Shown here: piece after piece, positions 1 to 7,800 of the stretch
How the letters are laid out: each line of letters opens with the position of its first letter
How positions within the stretch are numbered: the first letter of the stretch is position 1
Origin: JAICLL01 sp035252155
Lineage (GTDB): Bacteria > Planctomycetota > Planctomycetia > Pirellulales > JAICIG01
Reading direction: 5' to 3'
Length of the DNA stretch: 8,136 bases
Assembly (NCBI GenBank): GCA_035252155.1
Contig: DATFDL010000565.1
Coordinates: 1-8,136 of the forward strand
The notes under the pieces: generated by a model
The model's input: only the letters and a program-made list of their open reading frames with translations
The model's database searches: none
Told to the model about the DNA's origin: nothing
Translations under genes and position numbers: made by a program

Positions 1-193
1 AAGGCGGCCTGCGACGCGTCGACGAACGAGAATCGGGTGGCGGATCGCGGTCCCAGGCATAAATGCCTGGGCTACAAAAAAGGGTGCCTCCCACAAAGTC
101 ACGGCAACGCATAGAGAACGCATGGCGAATTTACCGTAGGCCGCGTCGCCACCAGTGCGCCGCCCGAACCAGCGAGGTGCGGTTCCCGGTGAG
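1..193. other. Non-coding tail downstream of the WD40 gene
   Basis: No gene can be supported here. Short open stretches reach the window edge on the plus strand: one frame stops at 60-62 and another at 112-114. They are too short to judge, and either could be the end of a gene outside the window. The segment holds the hairpin at 52-71. Just beyond that is a run of six A (76-81) followed by GGG TGCCT CCC (82-92), which on the minus strand reads as a three-pair stem before six U. That is too weak to call a terminator. A five-pair stem (166-170 with 181-185) just after the WD40 stop lacks a U tract. Confidence 0.5.
52..71. repeat. Perfect palindromic hairpin (REP-like)
   Basis: CCCAGGCAT at 52-60 is the exact reverse complement of ATGCCTGGG at 63-71, leaving two bases (AA) between them. 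In a folded RNA this gives at least 8 pairs with a TAAA loop. It lies about 120 bases past the stop of the WD40 gene. No U tract follows the stem on either strand: on the minus strand the T run precedes it, and on the plus strand an A run follows. It is therefore better read as a dispersed palindromic repeat than as an intrinsic terminator, although it could still protect a transcript 3' end. Confidence 0.7.
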
Positions 194-3100
194 TCACCTT
201 GCCACGTCGGGCAATTCGATCAGGTAGGCGTTGCCGTCCGCGCCGCCGACTACGATCCGCGCGCCGTCGGGCGAGTAGACCGCGAAGTAGGCGACCATTG
301 GCAGCTTATGCGTCCAGAGCGGCTTGCCGCTAGCCAGGTCCCAAACCATCAAATGGCCGCCGTAACCGGCTGAGAGCAGCCGAGCGCCGGTTGGATTGAA
401 CGCCACATGATAAATATGGTCGGGATGGCCGGTGAGCGTCAGCTTCACCGCGGCGGAGCTGACGTCCCAGAGGTGCACGGTTTTGTCCAAGCCGGCCGCG
501 GCCACTATTGTGCCGTCGGGACTGAACGCCACGCTGTAGACTGGCGCGTCTTTGCCGGTGAGCCGATTCAACTCACGGCCGCCCAGCACGTCCCACAGCC
601 GCACGGTCATGTCGGCTCCGCCCGATACCAGAAGATTGCCGACTGAGTTGAAGTCGATCGTGTACACGGAGCCTTGATGGCCGGTAAGCTGCTTGAGCTG
701 GTTGCCGTCGGCCACGCTCCAGATGCGAATTGTCTGATCGGCGCTGGCCGAGGCGATCGTCTGACCGTCGGGGCTGAATTTTACCGAGTAGATTTGCGAA
801 CCGTGCCCGCCAAAGTTTTTCACCGGCCCAACGGCGGCGTGTTTCCAGAGCTTGATCGAATTGTTGCCACCGCCACTGGCCAGCAGTTTGCTGTCGGGCG
901 TGTAGATCAGCGAAGTTACTGGGGCCACGCCGACGAACTCTTCGACCAGCTTGCCGTCCAGCGTGTTGAAGACGCGCAGATGGTTGTCGGCGCCGCCGCT
1001 GGCGAGCTGCTGATTGTCGGGGCTGAACGCCACCGTCTGTACCGCGGCGGGCGTCTCGGTGGTTCGCAGGAGTTTGGCATCGCCGTAGTTCCACACATAA
1101 AGCTTGCCATCGGCGCCGCCGGCGGCAAGCTGCTGATTGTCGGCGCGAATGGCCAAGGCCAGCAGCGGCCCCTGGGTGCCAGCGAATTCGCGCGCTTGCT
1201 TGAGGTTGCCGTCCCAGAGCCGCACCAGTTTGTCGTCGCCCGCGGTGCCCACCGAGCCGTCGGGCGAAATGGCTACGTCGCGCGCGGCGCCCGTGTGCGC
1301 CTGAATGGCCCGCATGGCTGAGACGCTCCAGACGCGCAGCGTCTTATCGGCGCTGGCCGAGGCGATGGTCTTGTTGTCGCCGGTGAAAGCCACGCTCGCC
1401 ACGGCTGCCTGATGGCCGACGAACTGCTCCAGCGGCGGGCCGCCGGCCAGGTCCCAGAGACGAACCAATCCGTCATCGCAGGCGGTGGCGGTTTTCGAAT
1501 TGTCCCCGCTGGGCGAAATGCCGCGCACCGGCTTGGGGTGCTGCAGGACGATCGGCTCGGCTTCCTTGCTGCCCGGCTGCGCCGCCAGATTCCAGACGCG
1601 GACCGCGCCGTCGGCCCCCGCGGCCATCGTTCGGTTGCCATCGCGCGTCAGTGACAGGGCGGTAATGACTTCGACCGGGCCTGCCAAGTCACGCGCGGAT
1701 TTTCCATCGGCCACATTCCACAGGCGCACGGTCTTGTCGGCCCCGCCGGTGAGCAATTGCCCGCCATTGGGGTGCCAGGCCAGTGTGGTCACGCCGGGCG
1801 AATGCGCCGCGATGAGCTGCACCGCCGCGAGTTGATAGATTCTGGCCTGGTTGTCGGCGCCGCCGGCCACCAAAGTCTTGTTGTCCGGCGCGAAGCTCAC
1901 TGCAGCGGCCGCGACATTCGGCGTGGGGAATGATTGCCAGAGCTTGCCCGACAGGTCCCAAACGCGCAGCACGCCGTCGGCCGCGGCGGTGGCCACTTTT
2001 TGATTGTTCGCGCTGAAAGCCAGCCCGTTGACGGCGGCCTGATGCACCGGCAGAGCTCCCGCGGACGTGCCGTCGGCCGCCTTCCACAGCTTGAGGCTTT
2101 TGTCGACGCCAGCCGAAGCGAGCAGAGAGCCATCTTGGCTGGCCGCGAGCGATGTCACCGGCGCGCCGTGCTCGATGGTCCGAACTACGGCTCCGTCGCC
2201 CGCATTCCAGACATAGAGTTTGCCGTCGGCCGCACCCGCGACGATTTGCGCGCCCTGCGCCGCGTACACGACGCCCGCTGCGGCTGCCGTAGGGCCGGCC
2301 AAAGTGCGCAGCTCCTTATTGTCGGCGGTATTCCATTGCTTCACGACTCCATCTGCGGCGGCGGAGGCCACCTGTGTGCCGTCGGGCCGAAACGCCACGC
2401 CGCGCACTTCGGCGGCGTGCCCATCGAGTTGAGCGAGCTGCTTGCCGTCGCCGGCGCTCCATAACCGCACCGTCTTATCGGCGCTGCCCGTCACCAACCG
2501 GCCACCATCCGCCGACCAGGCGACGCCGTTGACCGGCCCGGCGTGCCCTTGCAACGAGACGGTCGGCTGGCCGTTGGCCAGGTTCCAGACTCGCACCGTA
2601 TTGTCGGCGGCCGCGGTGGCGACAAGCTGACCGTTAGGGCTGACGGCCACCGCCCGCAACGGCTGCGCGTGGCCTTGCAACAGCCGCGGCGCCACGAGCG
2701 GCAACTGCCAGACGCGGACGACCCCTTCGGCGTCGGCCGAGGCAAGCTGTTGATTTTGCGGCTGAAAGGCGACGGCATGAACCGCCGCCGACGAGCCGGC
2801 GACTGTCTGCTTATCCGCGCCGTCGGGAGTATTCCATAGCTTGATGAAGCCATTGCCCGTGCCCGCCGCGGTGGTGTTGTTATCGGCGGAAAGCGCGATG
2901 GAGGTGACGGGGCCAGGCGAGCCTTCGAGCGCGCGCACCGGCTTGGCGCTGGCGTCAAGAACGCGCACCGAGCCATCGGATGAGCCCGCGACGATCAATT
3001 TGCCATCGTTGGCGATAGCGGCGCCGGTCAGCTCCGCGGGTTGCTCGGCCAGCGATCGCGGGCCAGGCGGCAATTGCCATTGGCGTAGCGTGCCGTCGGC

Positions 3101-3790
3101 GCTGGTGGTGAAAAGCAGTTGATTATTCGGATGATACGCCAGCCCGGTCACCGTTCCGCCGGGCACGTTCAGCTCGCCCTGGGCCGCGCCGTCGGCCAGG
3201 TTCCACAGCCGCACCACACCCGAGCGATCTGCGGTGGCGAGTTGCTGATTGTCTTTGCGAACCGCCACGCGACTGAGCTCGACGGCGTGCCCTTCGAGCG
3301 TGCGCAACAGTTTGCCGTCGGCCCGCTGCCAGATTTTGGCGGTATGGTCGAGACTGGCCGAAGCGAGCAGACTGCCGTCGGGGTTGAGCGCTAGCGATTG
3401 CACGTCGGCCGCATGCCCGGCCAGCACGGCCACCGGATCGGGCACGATCATATCCCACAGCTTGACCGTGTTGTCGCGCGAGCCGGAGGCCACCAGCGTG
3501 CCGTCGCGGCTGACATCGAGCGCCAGCACCTGATGCTGATGCCCGACCAGCGCGCGCAGCTCGCGGGCCGTCGCCGCATCCCAAATCCTTAGCGACTGAT
3601 CAAAACTGCCGGTGACCAGTAGCTTGCCGTTGGGCGAGAACTTCGCGCCACTGAGCGCCTCTTTGTGCCCCGCGAACACGCCGGGCTTGGAGGCAGGCGG
3701 CTGCTGGGCGGAAGCGGACAACGATAGCCCAAGAGTTAGCGTCGCGCATGCGGCAATTACCGTCCGTCGCATCTGGGCACTTCGCTTCAT
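194..3790 (-). CDS. Exported WD40-only protein with 28 repeats
   Basis: This 1198-residue protein is a secreted beta-propeller scaffold, expected to bind partners outside the cytoplasmic membrane; no catalytic motif is visible. Residues 1-28 form a Sec signal peptide: K2, R3, R8 and R9, then a hydrophobic core at 11-24, and a likely cleavage at ASA|QQ after A28. From about residue 37 to 1196 the chain is WD40 repeats ending in motifs such as SADKTVRLW. The closing Trp (or its substitute) recurs at 70, 112, 154, 196, 238 and so on to 1150, mostly 41-42 residues apart. Many planctomycete WD40 proteins carry a c-type cytochrome domain, but no CxxCH motif exists here and the mature chain has one Cys (C771). 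The ATG at 3790 has a GAGG five bases upstream (3796-3799); M7 lacks such support. The gene starts 36 bases after the toxin stop, so co-transcription is likely. Its physiological role is unknown. Confidence 0.95.
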   Translation of the reverse strand: MKRSAQMRRTVIAACATLTLGLSLSASAQQPPASKPGVFAGHKEALSGAKFSPNGKLLVTGSFDQSLRIWDAATARELRALVGHQHQVLALDVSRDGTLVASGSRDNTVKLWDMIVPDPVAVLAGHAADVQSLALNPDGSLLASASLDHTAKIWQRADGKLLRTLEGHAVELSRVAVRKDNQQLATADRSGVVRLWNLADGAAQGELNVPGGTVTGLAYHPNNQLLFTTSADGTLRQWQLPPGPRSLAEQPAELTGAAIANDGKLIVAGSSDGSVRVLDASAKPVRALEGSPGPVTSIALSADNNTTAAGTGNGFIKLWNTPDGADKQTVAGSSAAVHAVAFQPQNQQLASADAEGVVRVWQLPLVAPRLLQGHAQPLRAVAVSPNGQLVATAAADNTVRVWNLANGQPTVSLQGHAGPVNGVAWSADGGRLVTGSADKTVRLWSAGDGKQLAQLDGHAAEVRGVAFRPDGTQVASAAADGVVKQWNTADNKELRTLAGPTAAAAGVVYAAQGAQIVAGAADGKLYVWNAGDGAVVRTIEHGAPVTSLAASQDGSLLASAGVDKSLKLWKAADGTSAGALPVHQAAVNGLAFSANNQKVATAAADGVLRVWDLSGKLWQSFPTPNVAAAAVSFAPDNKTLVAGGADNQARIYQLAAVQLIAAHSPGVTTLAWHPNGGQLLTGGADKTVRLWNVADGKSARDLAGPVEVITALSLTRDGNRTMAAGADGAVRVWNLAAQPGSKEAEPIVLQHPKPVRGISPSGDNSKTATACDDGLVRLWDLAGGPPLEQFVGHQAAVASVAFTGDNKTIASASADKTLRVWSVSAMRAIQAHTGAARDVAISPDGSVGTAGDDKLVRLWDGNLKQAREFAGTQGPLLALAIRADNQQLAAGGADGKLYVWNYGDAKLLRTTETPAAVQTVAFSPDNQQLASGGADNHLRVFNTLDGKLVEEFVGVAPVTSLIYTPDSKLLASGGGNNSIKLWKHAAVGPVKNFGGHGSQIYSVKFSPDGQTIASASADQTIRIWSVADGNQLKQLTGHQGSVYTIDFNSVGNLLVSGGADMTVRLWDVLGGRELNRLTGKDAPVYSVAFSPDGTIVAAAGLDKTVHLWDVSSAAVKLTLTGHPDHIYHVAFNPTGARLLSAGYGGHLMVWDLASGKPLWTHKLPMVAYFAVYSPDGARIVVGGADGNAYLIELPDVAR
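203..3682 (-). repeat. Tandem array of 28 WD40 repeats
   Basis: Counting blade ends by hand gives 28 units over residues 37-1196, about 41.5 residues (125 bases) each. The closing aromatic is Trp in 24 units. It is replaced in unit 6 (L278), unit 15 (Y652), unit 22 (F941) and the last unit (I1191). The GH dipeptide typical of WD40 units is kept in units 1-4 (41, 83, 125, 167), 9-11 (373, 415, 457) and a few late ones (792, 995, 1037, 1121), and lost elsewhere. Spacing departs from 41-42 in only a few places, for example 39 before unit 16, 46 before unit 18 and 38 before unit 20. Twenty-eight fits four seven-bladed propellers, but the propeller boundaries are inferred. Confidence 0.85.
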
Positions 3791-3826
3791 AGAAACCTCA
3801 ATTATTTCGTGAAGTGGTTGCAGCCG

Positions 3827-4312
3827 TTATTCACCAACGAGCGCCAACGCTTGGTTCATGATTTCATCGGACAGGTACATTCCCGTTTGGCGCATGTGCT
3901 CAACAATTGTCCGAGCGCTTGGAATGATCCCATTTTGTTTCGCTTTAAGCACGATTCCCAGTGTTCCACGCGCCGGTACACCAATCGTCGCTGCGCAGCG
4001 GCGGGCGGCAAAATCGTCGATTACTGCCTCGGTCCCAGGGTGTGCTTGGGCCCAGGCCAGAACTGCGGACTCGCCTGCTCCAAGATCCCACGCCGAAATT
4101 AGCGACGGTATCGGCGGATCGCCGACCTTTATCAACCAGGTTGCTTGATCGATTGCAAGAACGGCCGGATCGCTCGAATCGAACGTGCGAAGCTCAGTAT
4201 CAACAGATTCCGGAACCAAAACTCGATCGCCGGCGAGTTGCAATAGGTCGAAGCATGCCGCACGCGCCAAGAAAATGAGCGGCGACGCGTTGACGACTGC
4301 CGCCTCAGGCAC
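3827..4312 (-). CDS. DUF3368 PIN-like toxin of a toxin-antitoxin pair
   Basis: This 161-residue protein belongs to the DUF3368 family of PIN-like proteins, which pair with UPF0175 proteins and are thought to act as RNA-cleaving toxins in the cytoplasm. Family signs are VVNASPLIFLA at 6-16, E40 in PESVDTEL, GAGESAVLAWA at 78-88 with E81, the acidic pair D99-D100, and the tail GTLGIVLKAKQNGIIPS (116-132) with LSDEIMNQAL near the C-terminus. N8 stands where classical PIN domains have their first Asp; N8, E40, E81 and D99/D100 are the likely metal-site residues. I chose the GTG at 4312 because GGGAGGAG sits seven bases upstream and the protein then begins just before the first beta strand. The ATG at 4369 would add 19 residues that only shadow the antitoxin frame. 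The start overlaps the antitoxin stop by 8 bases. Length is normal, with no visible damage. Toxicity is inferred. Confidence 0.88.
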   Translation of the reverse strand: MPEAAVVNASPLIFLARAACFDLLQLAGDRVLVPESVDTELRTFDSSDPAVLAIDQATWLIKVGDPPIPSLISAWDLGAGESAVLAWAQAHPGTEAVIDDFAARRCAATIGVPARGTLGIVLKAKQNGIIPSARTIVEHMRQTGMYLSDEIMNQALALVGE

Positions 4313-4556
4313 GGCTAAGCTCCTCCCGGAGTTTATCGATTTCGACGATGAAGGAGGGGACCCGCTCACGAGCTAGCGCAAGTAAGAAATCAGTTCGGCT
4401 CAGACCGGCGATCTCAGATGCTCTTTCCTGCGAAATGATCCCGCGCGCGTACCAATGAATAGCGGCTGCGAGCTGCAGCTCACGGGCGAATTCTTCCGGC
4501 GATCGGCGCAGCGCCGTGAACGCTTCGGTGGGAATTTCGACGGCGATTGTCGGCAT
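4305..4556 (-). CDS. UPF0175-family antitoxin
   Basis: This 83-residue protein fits UPF0175, small putative antitoxins that partner DUF3368 PIN-like toxins and are expected to bind both the toxin and their own promoter. The family core runs from about residue 27 to 69: LQLAAAIHWYARGIIS (27-42), a helix-turn-helix-like stretch QERASEIAGLSRTDFLLAL (43-61), then the short strand RVPSF (65-69). The tail EIDKLREELSRA is a charged helix likely to contact the toxin. The ATG at 4556 has AAAAGGGA seven bases upstream (4564-4571), a clear ribosome site. The gene ends inside the toxin start, so translation of the two is probably coupled. The promoter at 4783-4811 is the likely source of its transcript. 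Family assignment is firm; its activity as an antitoxin is inferred from the family and the partner gene. Confidence 0.88.
   Translation of the reverse strand: MPTIAVEIPTEAFTALRRSPEEFARELQLAAAIHWYARGIISQERASEIAGLSRTDFLLALARERVPSFIVEIDKLREELSRA
4320..4327 (-). promoter_or_regulatory. Strong ribosome binding site fixing the toxin GTG start
   Basis: On the minus strand GGGAGGAG lies seven bases before the GTG at 4312 and inside the last codons of the antitoxin gene. It is the best Shine-Dalgarno match among the genes of the window. It decides between the GTG start and the longer ATG frame, and it supports coupled translation of the antitoxin and toxin. Confidence 0.75.
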
Positions 4557-4579
4557 AATGCAGTCCCTTTTCGCGCCTG

Positions 4580-4756
4580 TCAGACTGAACTCGCCTGCAT
4601 TTGCCGGCGAGCGTCCGCCACCCTCTGATAAACAGCCGGATCGGCGTCTCGCGCCGCCTGCCGCAGCGATTCGTACTGAGATCGAGCCTTTCTCAGATAG
4701 TCGTCGATAAGCTTTCGATTCGCCAAGTAAAACGAGAACTCAACAGATGCGGTGCA
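4580..4756 (-). pseudogene. Start-less remnant of a small helical protein, possibly an antitoxin
   Basis: A frame of 58 codons is open from just after a TAA (4757-4759) to a TGA (4580-4582), with no ATG or GTG. Its translation looks like real protein: VEFSFYLANRKLIDDYLRKA, then a charged helical stretch SQYESLRQAARDADPAVYQR, ending at QASSV. The pattern YLxNRxxIDxYL recalls the C-terminal part of DUF433-like or other small antitoxins, but that resemblance is weak and I would not name the family. The beginning is missing. A neighbouring frame, shifted by one base, reads through 4780-4745 and stops near 4747, which fits a frameshift as well as a truncation. A TTG at codon 11 could start a 48-residue protein but has no good ribosome site. 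The fragment ends 23 bases before the antitoxin start. Confidence 0.5.
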
Positions 4757-4782
4757 TTAGTGCCGACGACACCACTACAGCG

Positions 4783-4811
4783 ATTCTAGATCAAGGCTTA
4801 CCGTGGGTCAA
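4783..4811 (-). promoter_or_regulatory. Sigma70-like promoter for the toxin-antitoxin cassette
   Basis: On the minus strand TTGACC (4811-4806) and TAGAAT (4788-4783) are separated by exactly 17 bases. Each hexamer matches five of the six consensus bases. The -35 box begins 18 bases after the PPC gene stop, so this is an intergenic promoter facing the cassette. The start point should fall near 4776, giving a leader of about 220 bases that covers the gene remnant before the antitoxin. A TCTAGA palindrome overlaps the -10 box, a possible but weak operator. With no clear terminator after the toxin, the transcript may continue into the WD40 gene. Confidence 0.6.
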
Positions 4812-4829
4812 CGAATGCGATGTCGTCCC

Positions 4830-7800
4830 TCATTTCTTCTTCTCGACTTTCTCCACCCTCACCGGCAATTTGTCGATTATTTGCAGCCCCTGGTTGTTGA
4901 ACTGCAAGTTGGCCTGCACACGTAGCTCGTGGCTGCCGGGCGTGGCGTTGTCGTTGGCCGAAATCAGCAGCTTGCCTTGCGTCTGATTGTCGGGAATGAC
5001 AAGCTGCGGAATGTTCAGCCCGCCGACCCCTCCGGGCGCCGAGACGTTGATTTGCACCTGGTTGGTGAAACCATAGAGCCGATTGATCGTCACGGGAACC
5101 TCGATCTTCTCGCCCTGCTTCAGGGCTGGCGGCGCGGTGATGGACAAGGTGATGGGCGCGGCAGCGACCTTGATCGTCACCGGCGGCGATGGCAAGCCGA
5201 CGTTCACATTGCGCGGCTGCGCGGCGTTCTTGGCGTTGTTGGCCGCCGTGTCGGCGGCGCTCTTGGCTTGATTGGCGGCCTTCAGTTTGGTGTCGGCCCC
5301 GGATGCTTCTTTTTCAGCGGCGGTTTTGGCCTCCGCAGCCGCCTTCGCTTTGGCCGCCCCGTCGGCGAGCGTTTTCTCGGCGGCGGTCTTCGCTTCTGCC
5401 GCTTTTTTGGCCGTCTCTTCGGCCGAGGCAGCTTCCTTCTTGGCCGCCTCGACGGCATTGGCCAATGCTTGGTTCTGCTTGTCTTTGTCGAGCGCGGCCT
5501 GTGCTTGTTGGAGTTTCTCCTTGGCGGTCTTGAGTTGAGTATCGGCATTGCCCGACGCCGTCGTGGCGGTTTGCAGCGCCTGCGTCTGCCGCTGCCTTTC
5601 GGCTTCGGCTTGCTGCGCCATTTGCGTCGTCTGGGTTTTCTTGTCGTTGGCGGTTTTCAGCGAGGCTTGCCGCTCGGCGACGATTTTCTCAACCTCGGCA
5701 CGGTGTTTTTCCGCGGCTTCGGCCGCCTCGACGTTGCGGCGATAGTTGTATTGCGTCGTGCCGAGCACGTGAAAACTGAATGCCCCCAGCGGCGCGTTGG
5801 TCTGAAGATTGAGCGCGAATTTCGACTCGCCCGGCCCCACGTTCATTTGTTGATTGACCGCCTGGATGCCCTGCGGCAGGTCAACCGGCGAAAGCGTCAC
5901 GTTGCCCTTGAAGTCGCCGCGCTGTGTCATGCGAATGGGAATTTCGAGCTTGCCGGCGCGCGAGGTCTCCAACGCGCTGGTGAGTACTTCGAGCGTGAAA
6001 GGCGCCGGCTCGACGTCGCTCACCGAAAGCACCAGCTCGCCCGCCAATCGCGAGCGAGCGTTGAATTGATTTTGCTGCCCGGCCCAGACGATCGAGGCGC
6101 AGCGGGCTGGCCGCGTCAGCTCGGCCGTCGGAAGCTTGGCTTTTCCGACGATGCGAAACGGCGCGACCGTGGCCGCCGCGCTTTCCGCCGCCGTCAGCAC
6201 GAGGATTGTCGAGTTGTCCTTCGGACCGATCGTGGCCGGCTGCGCTGTAACGCCGGCGGGCAGACCCTCGGCGGTCACCACGATCTCACCATCAAAACCA
6301 TCGCGGCGGAAAGCAACGACCTCGATTTCGTCACTTCCGCCTTTACGCAACTGCGGCGCCCACACCAGCGACTGCTGCTGGTTGGGTTGCGAGCCGGGAA
6401 ATTTGGGAAACGCCGCCAGGCGAAAGTCGGGCTGCTCCGGTCGGATGCAAAGACGATAGACGAACCGCGGATCGCCGCGCGAGCTGGAATAAAGGTCGCG
6501 GACCAGCACGCGATAAGTGCCGTCGGCCGGCGCCGTAAAATGATAGATCGGATCGTCGTGCGACGTATCGAAATCGAGATCGCGGCGGTTGCCGCTTCGC
6601 ACATCGTCGGTCTGCTGCAAGTCTTTGACCTGCTCTTGACCTTGCTTGTCTACCGAAACTTGCTGGATCAACAAATAAGGATCGGCCGACTGACCCTGTC
6701 GCTGCGAGATCACTTCAATCCACCAGGCGTCGCCTTTCTTGGCGTCGAAAGTAAACCAATCTTGATCGCCCAGCGGATAAAACTGCCCGACGCACTCGCA
6801 CGGCGGCAAAAGCTTTTGGGCCTTTTCGGGAGCGTTGTTCGGTTCTTGCTCGCGGACCATCGCCGCCGTGGCCAGCCCGATCACCACTGCGTTGGCCGGC
6901 CCTTGCGGCGTCGGATGACGATAAACGATCGCGTCGGTCTCCGCCTCGGCGGGTTCGATCAGCGTGCCCGCCGCCAGCCGCTGTGCCTCTTCGAGGCTGG
7001 GCAGGGCAATATTGGCCGTTACCACTTCGAGCGGCCGGCCATCGATCGTCATGCCGTCTACCGGCTTGCCGCCGGGCAGGTTGCGGCCGTAAATCTCATA
7101 AGCCTGGTTGCTGCCGGGCGGGCCGGCGGGCGGAAACACAAAATCGACGTGCGGCCCCGCTCCGACTTCCAGCCGATAAAAGTAACCGCTGCCGCCGGCA
7201 TAAATGAAGTCGTGAACCTCGACGATATAGTTGCCATCCGCCGGCACGGTGTAATCGAGCAGCGTATCGCGGTGGCTGCCGTCGTGAACGTTGACGAGCT
7301 CGTTGCCCGAGGCGTCATAGAGCACAATCGCCGGATCGAACCGCGAATCGATCCGCCGCGCCTGACAGTCGATGAGCAATCGCTGACCTTTCTTTGCCGG
7401 GAACTGAAAGAAATCTTGGTCGGAGCCGTTGCCCTGACCGTTGATGATGGCGCCTAGCGGAACTTCATTGGCCTTGTCGAGTCGATTGTTCGGCTCGATT
7501 TCGTTAATTTCCGGTTTGTTATCCACGGCAAAGAACCGCGGGTTGCTCGCCCCATATTTGCCGACGGCCCGCACTTCGTACATGCCGGGCGGCACCTCGG
7601 CGGCGATCGCCACGCTGAATCGGCCGTCCGCCGGCCTTGGCTGCGCGTGAAATTCATCTGCCGGCAGCATGACTTGCGTGGCGGTGATGCCGGGATGATT
7701 GAAATAAAGCCGGTTTACACCTTCGAGATCATCGCCCGACACGGTGACTTCGAAGCTGCTGCCTTGCCGTCCGCCCGCGGGAAAGCAGGCGTTCAGCCTG

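Noticed and set aside
76..92. Possible terminator for the WD40 gene
   Set aside because: The minus-strand stem before the six U has only three pairs (GGG with CCC), which is too weak; the nearby 52-71 hairpin is on the wrong side of the T run.
674..1321. Plus-strand open frame of 215 codons opposite the WD40 array
   Set aside because: It is a shadow of the repeat array; its repeated phrases simply mirror the 42-codon WD40 period.
203..3682. Repetitive DNA that might suggest a CRISPR or satellite array
   Set aside because: The 125-base period is coding and the copies vary at most positions; it is explained by WD40 units.
4313..4369. Longer toxin start at ATG 4369
   Set aside because: The 19 extra residues are Ser/Pro-rich, overlap the antitoxin reading frame, and the GTG at 4312 has a far better ribosome site.
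3831..4817. CAACGA at both edges of the toxin-antitoxin cassette (3835 and 4809) as a target duplication
   Set aside because: Six shared bases are too few to distinguish from chance, and no terminal inverted repeats or transposase accompany them.
4929..7457. Plus-strand open frame of 842 codons opposite the PPC gene
   Set aside because: It is an antisense shadow of a high-GC gene: its translation is Arg/Gly/Leu-rich with no domain pattern, while the minus strand gives clear PPC and Ig-like domains.
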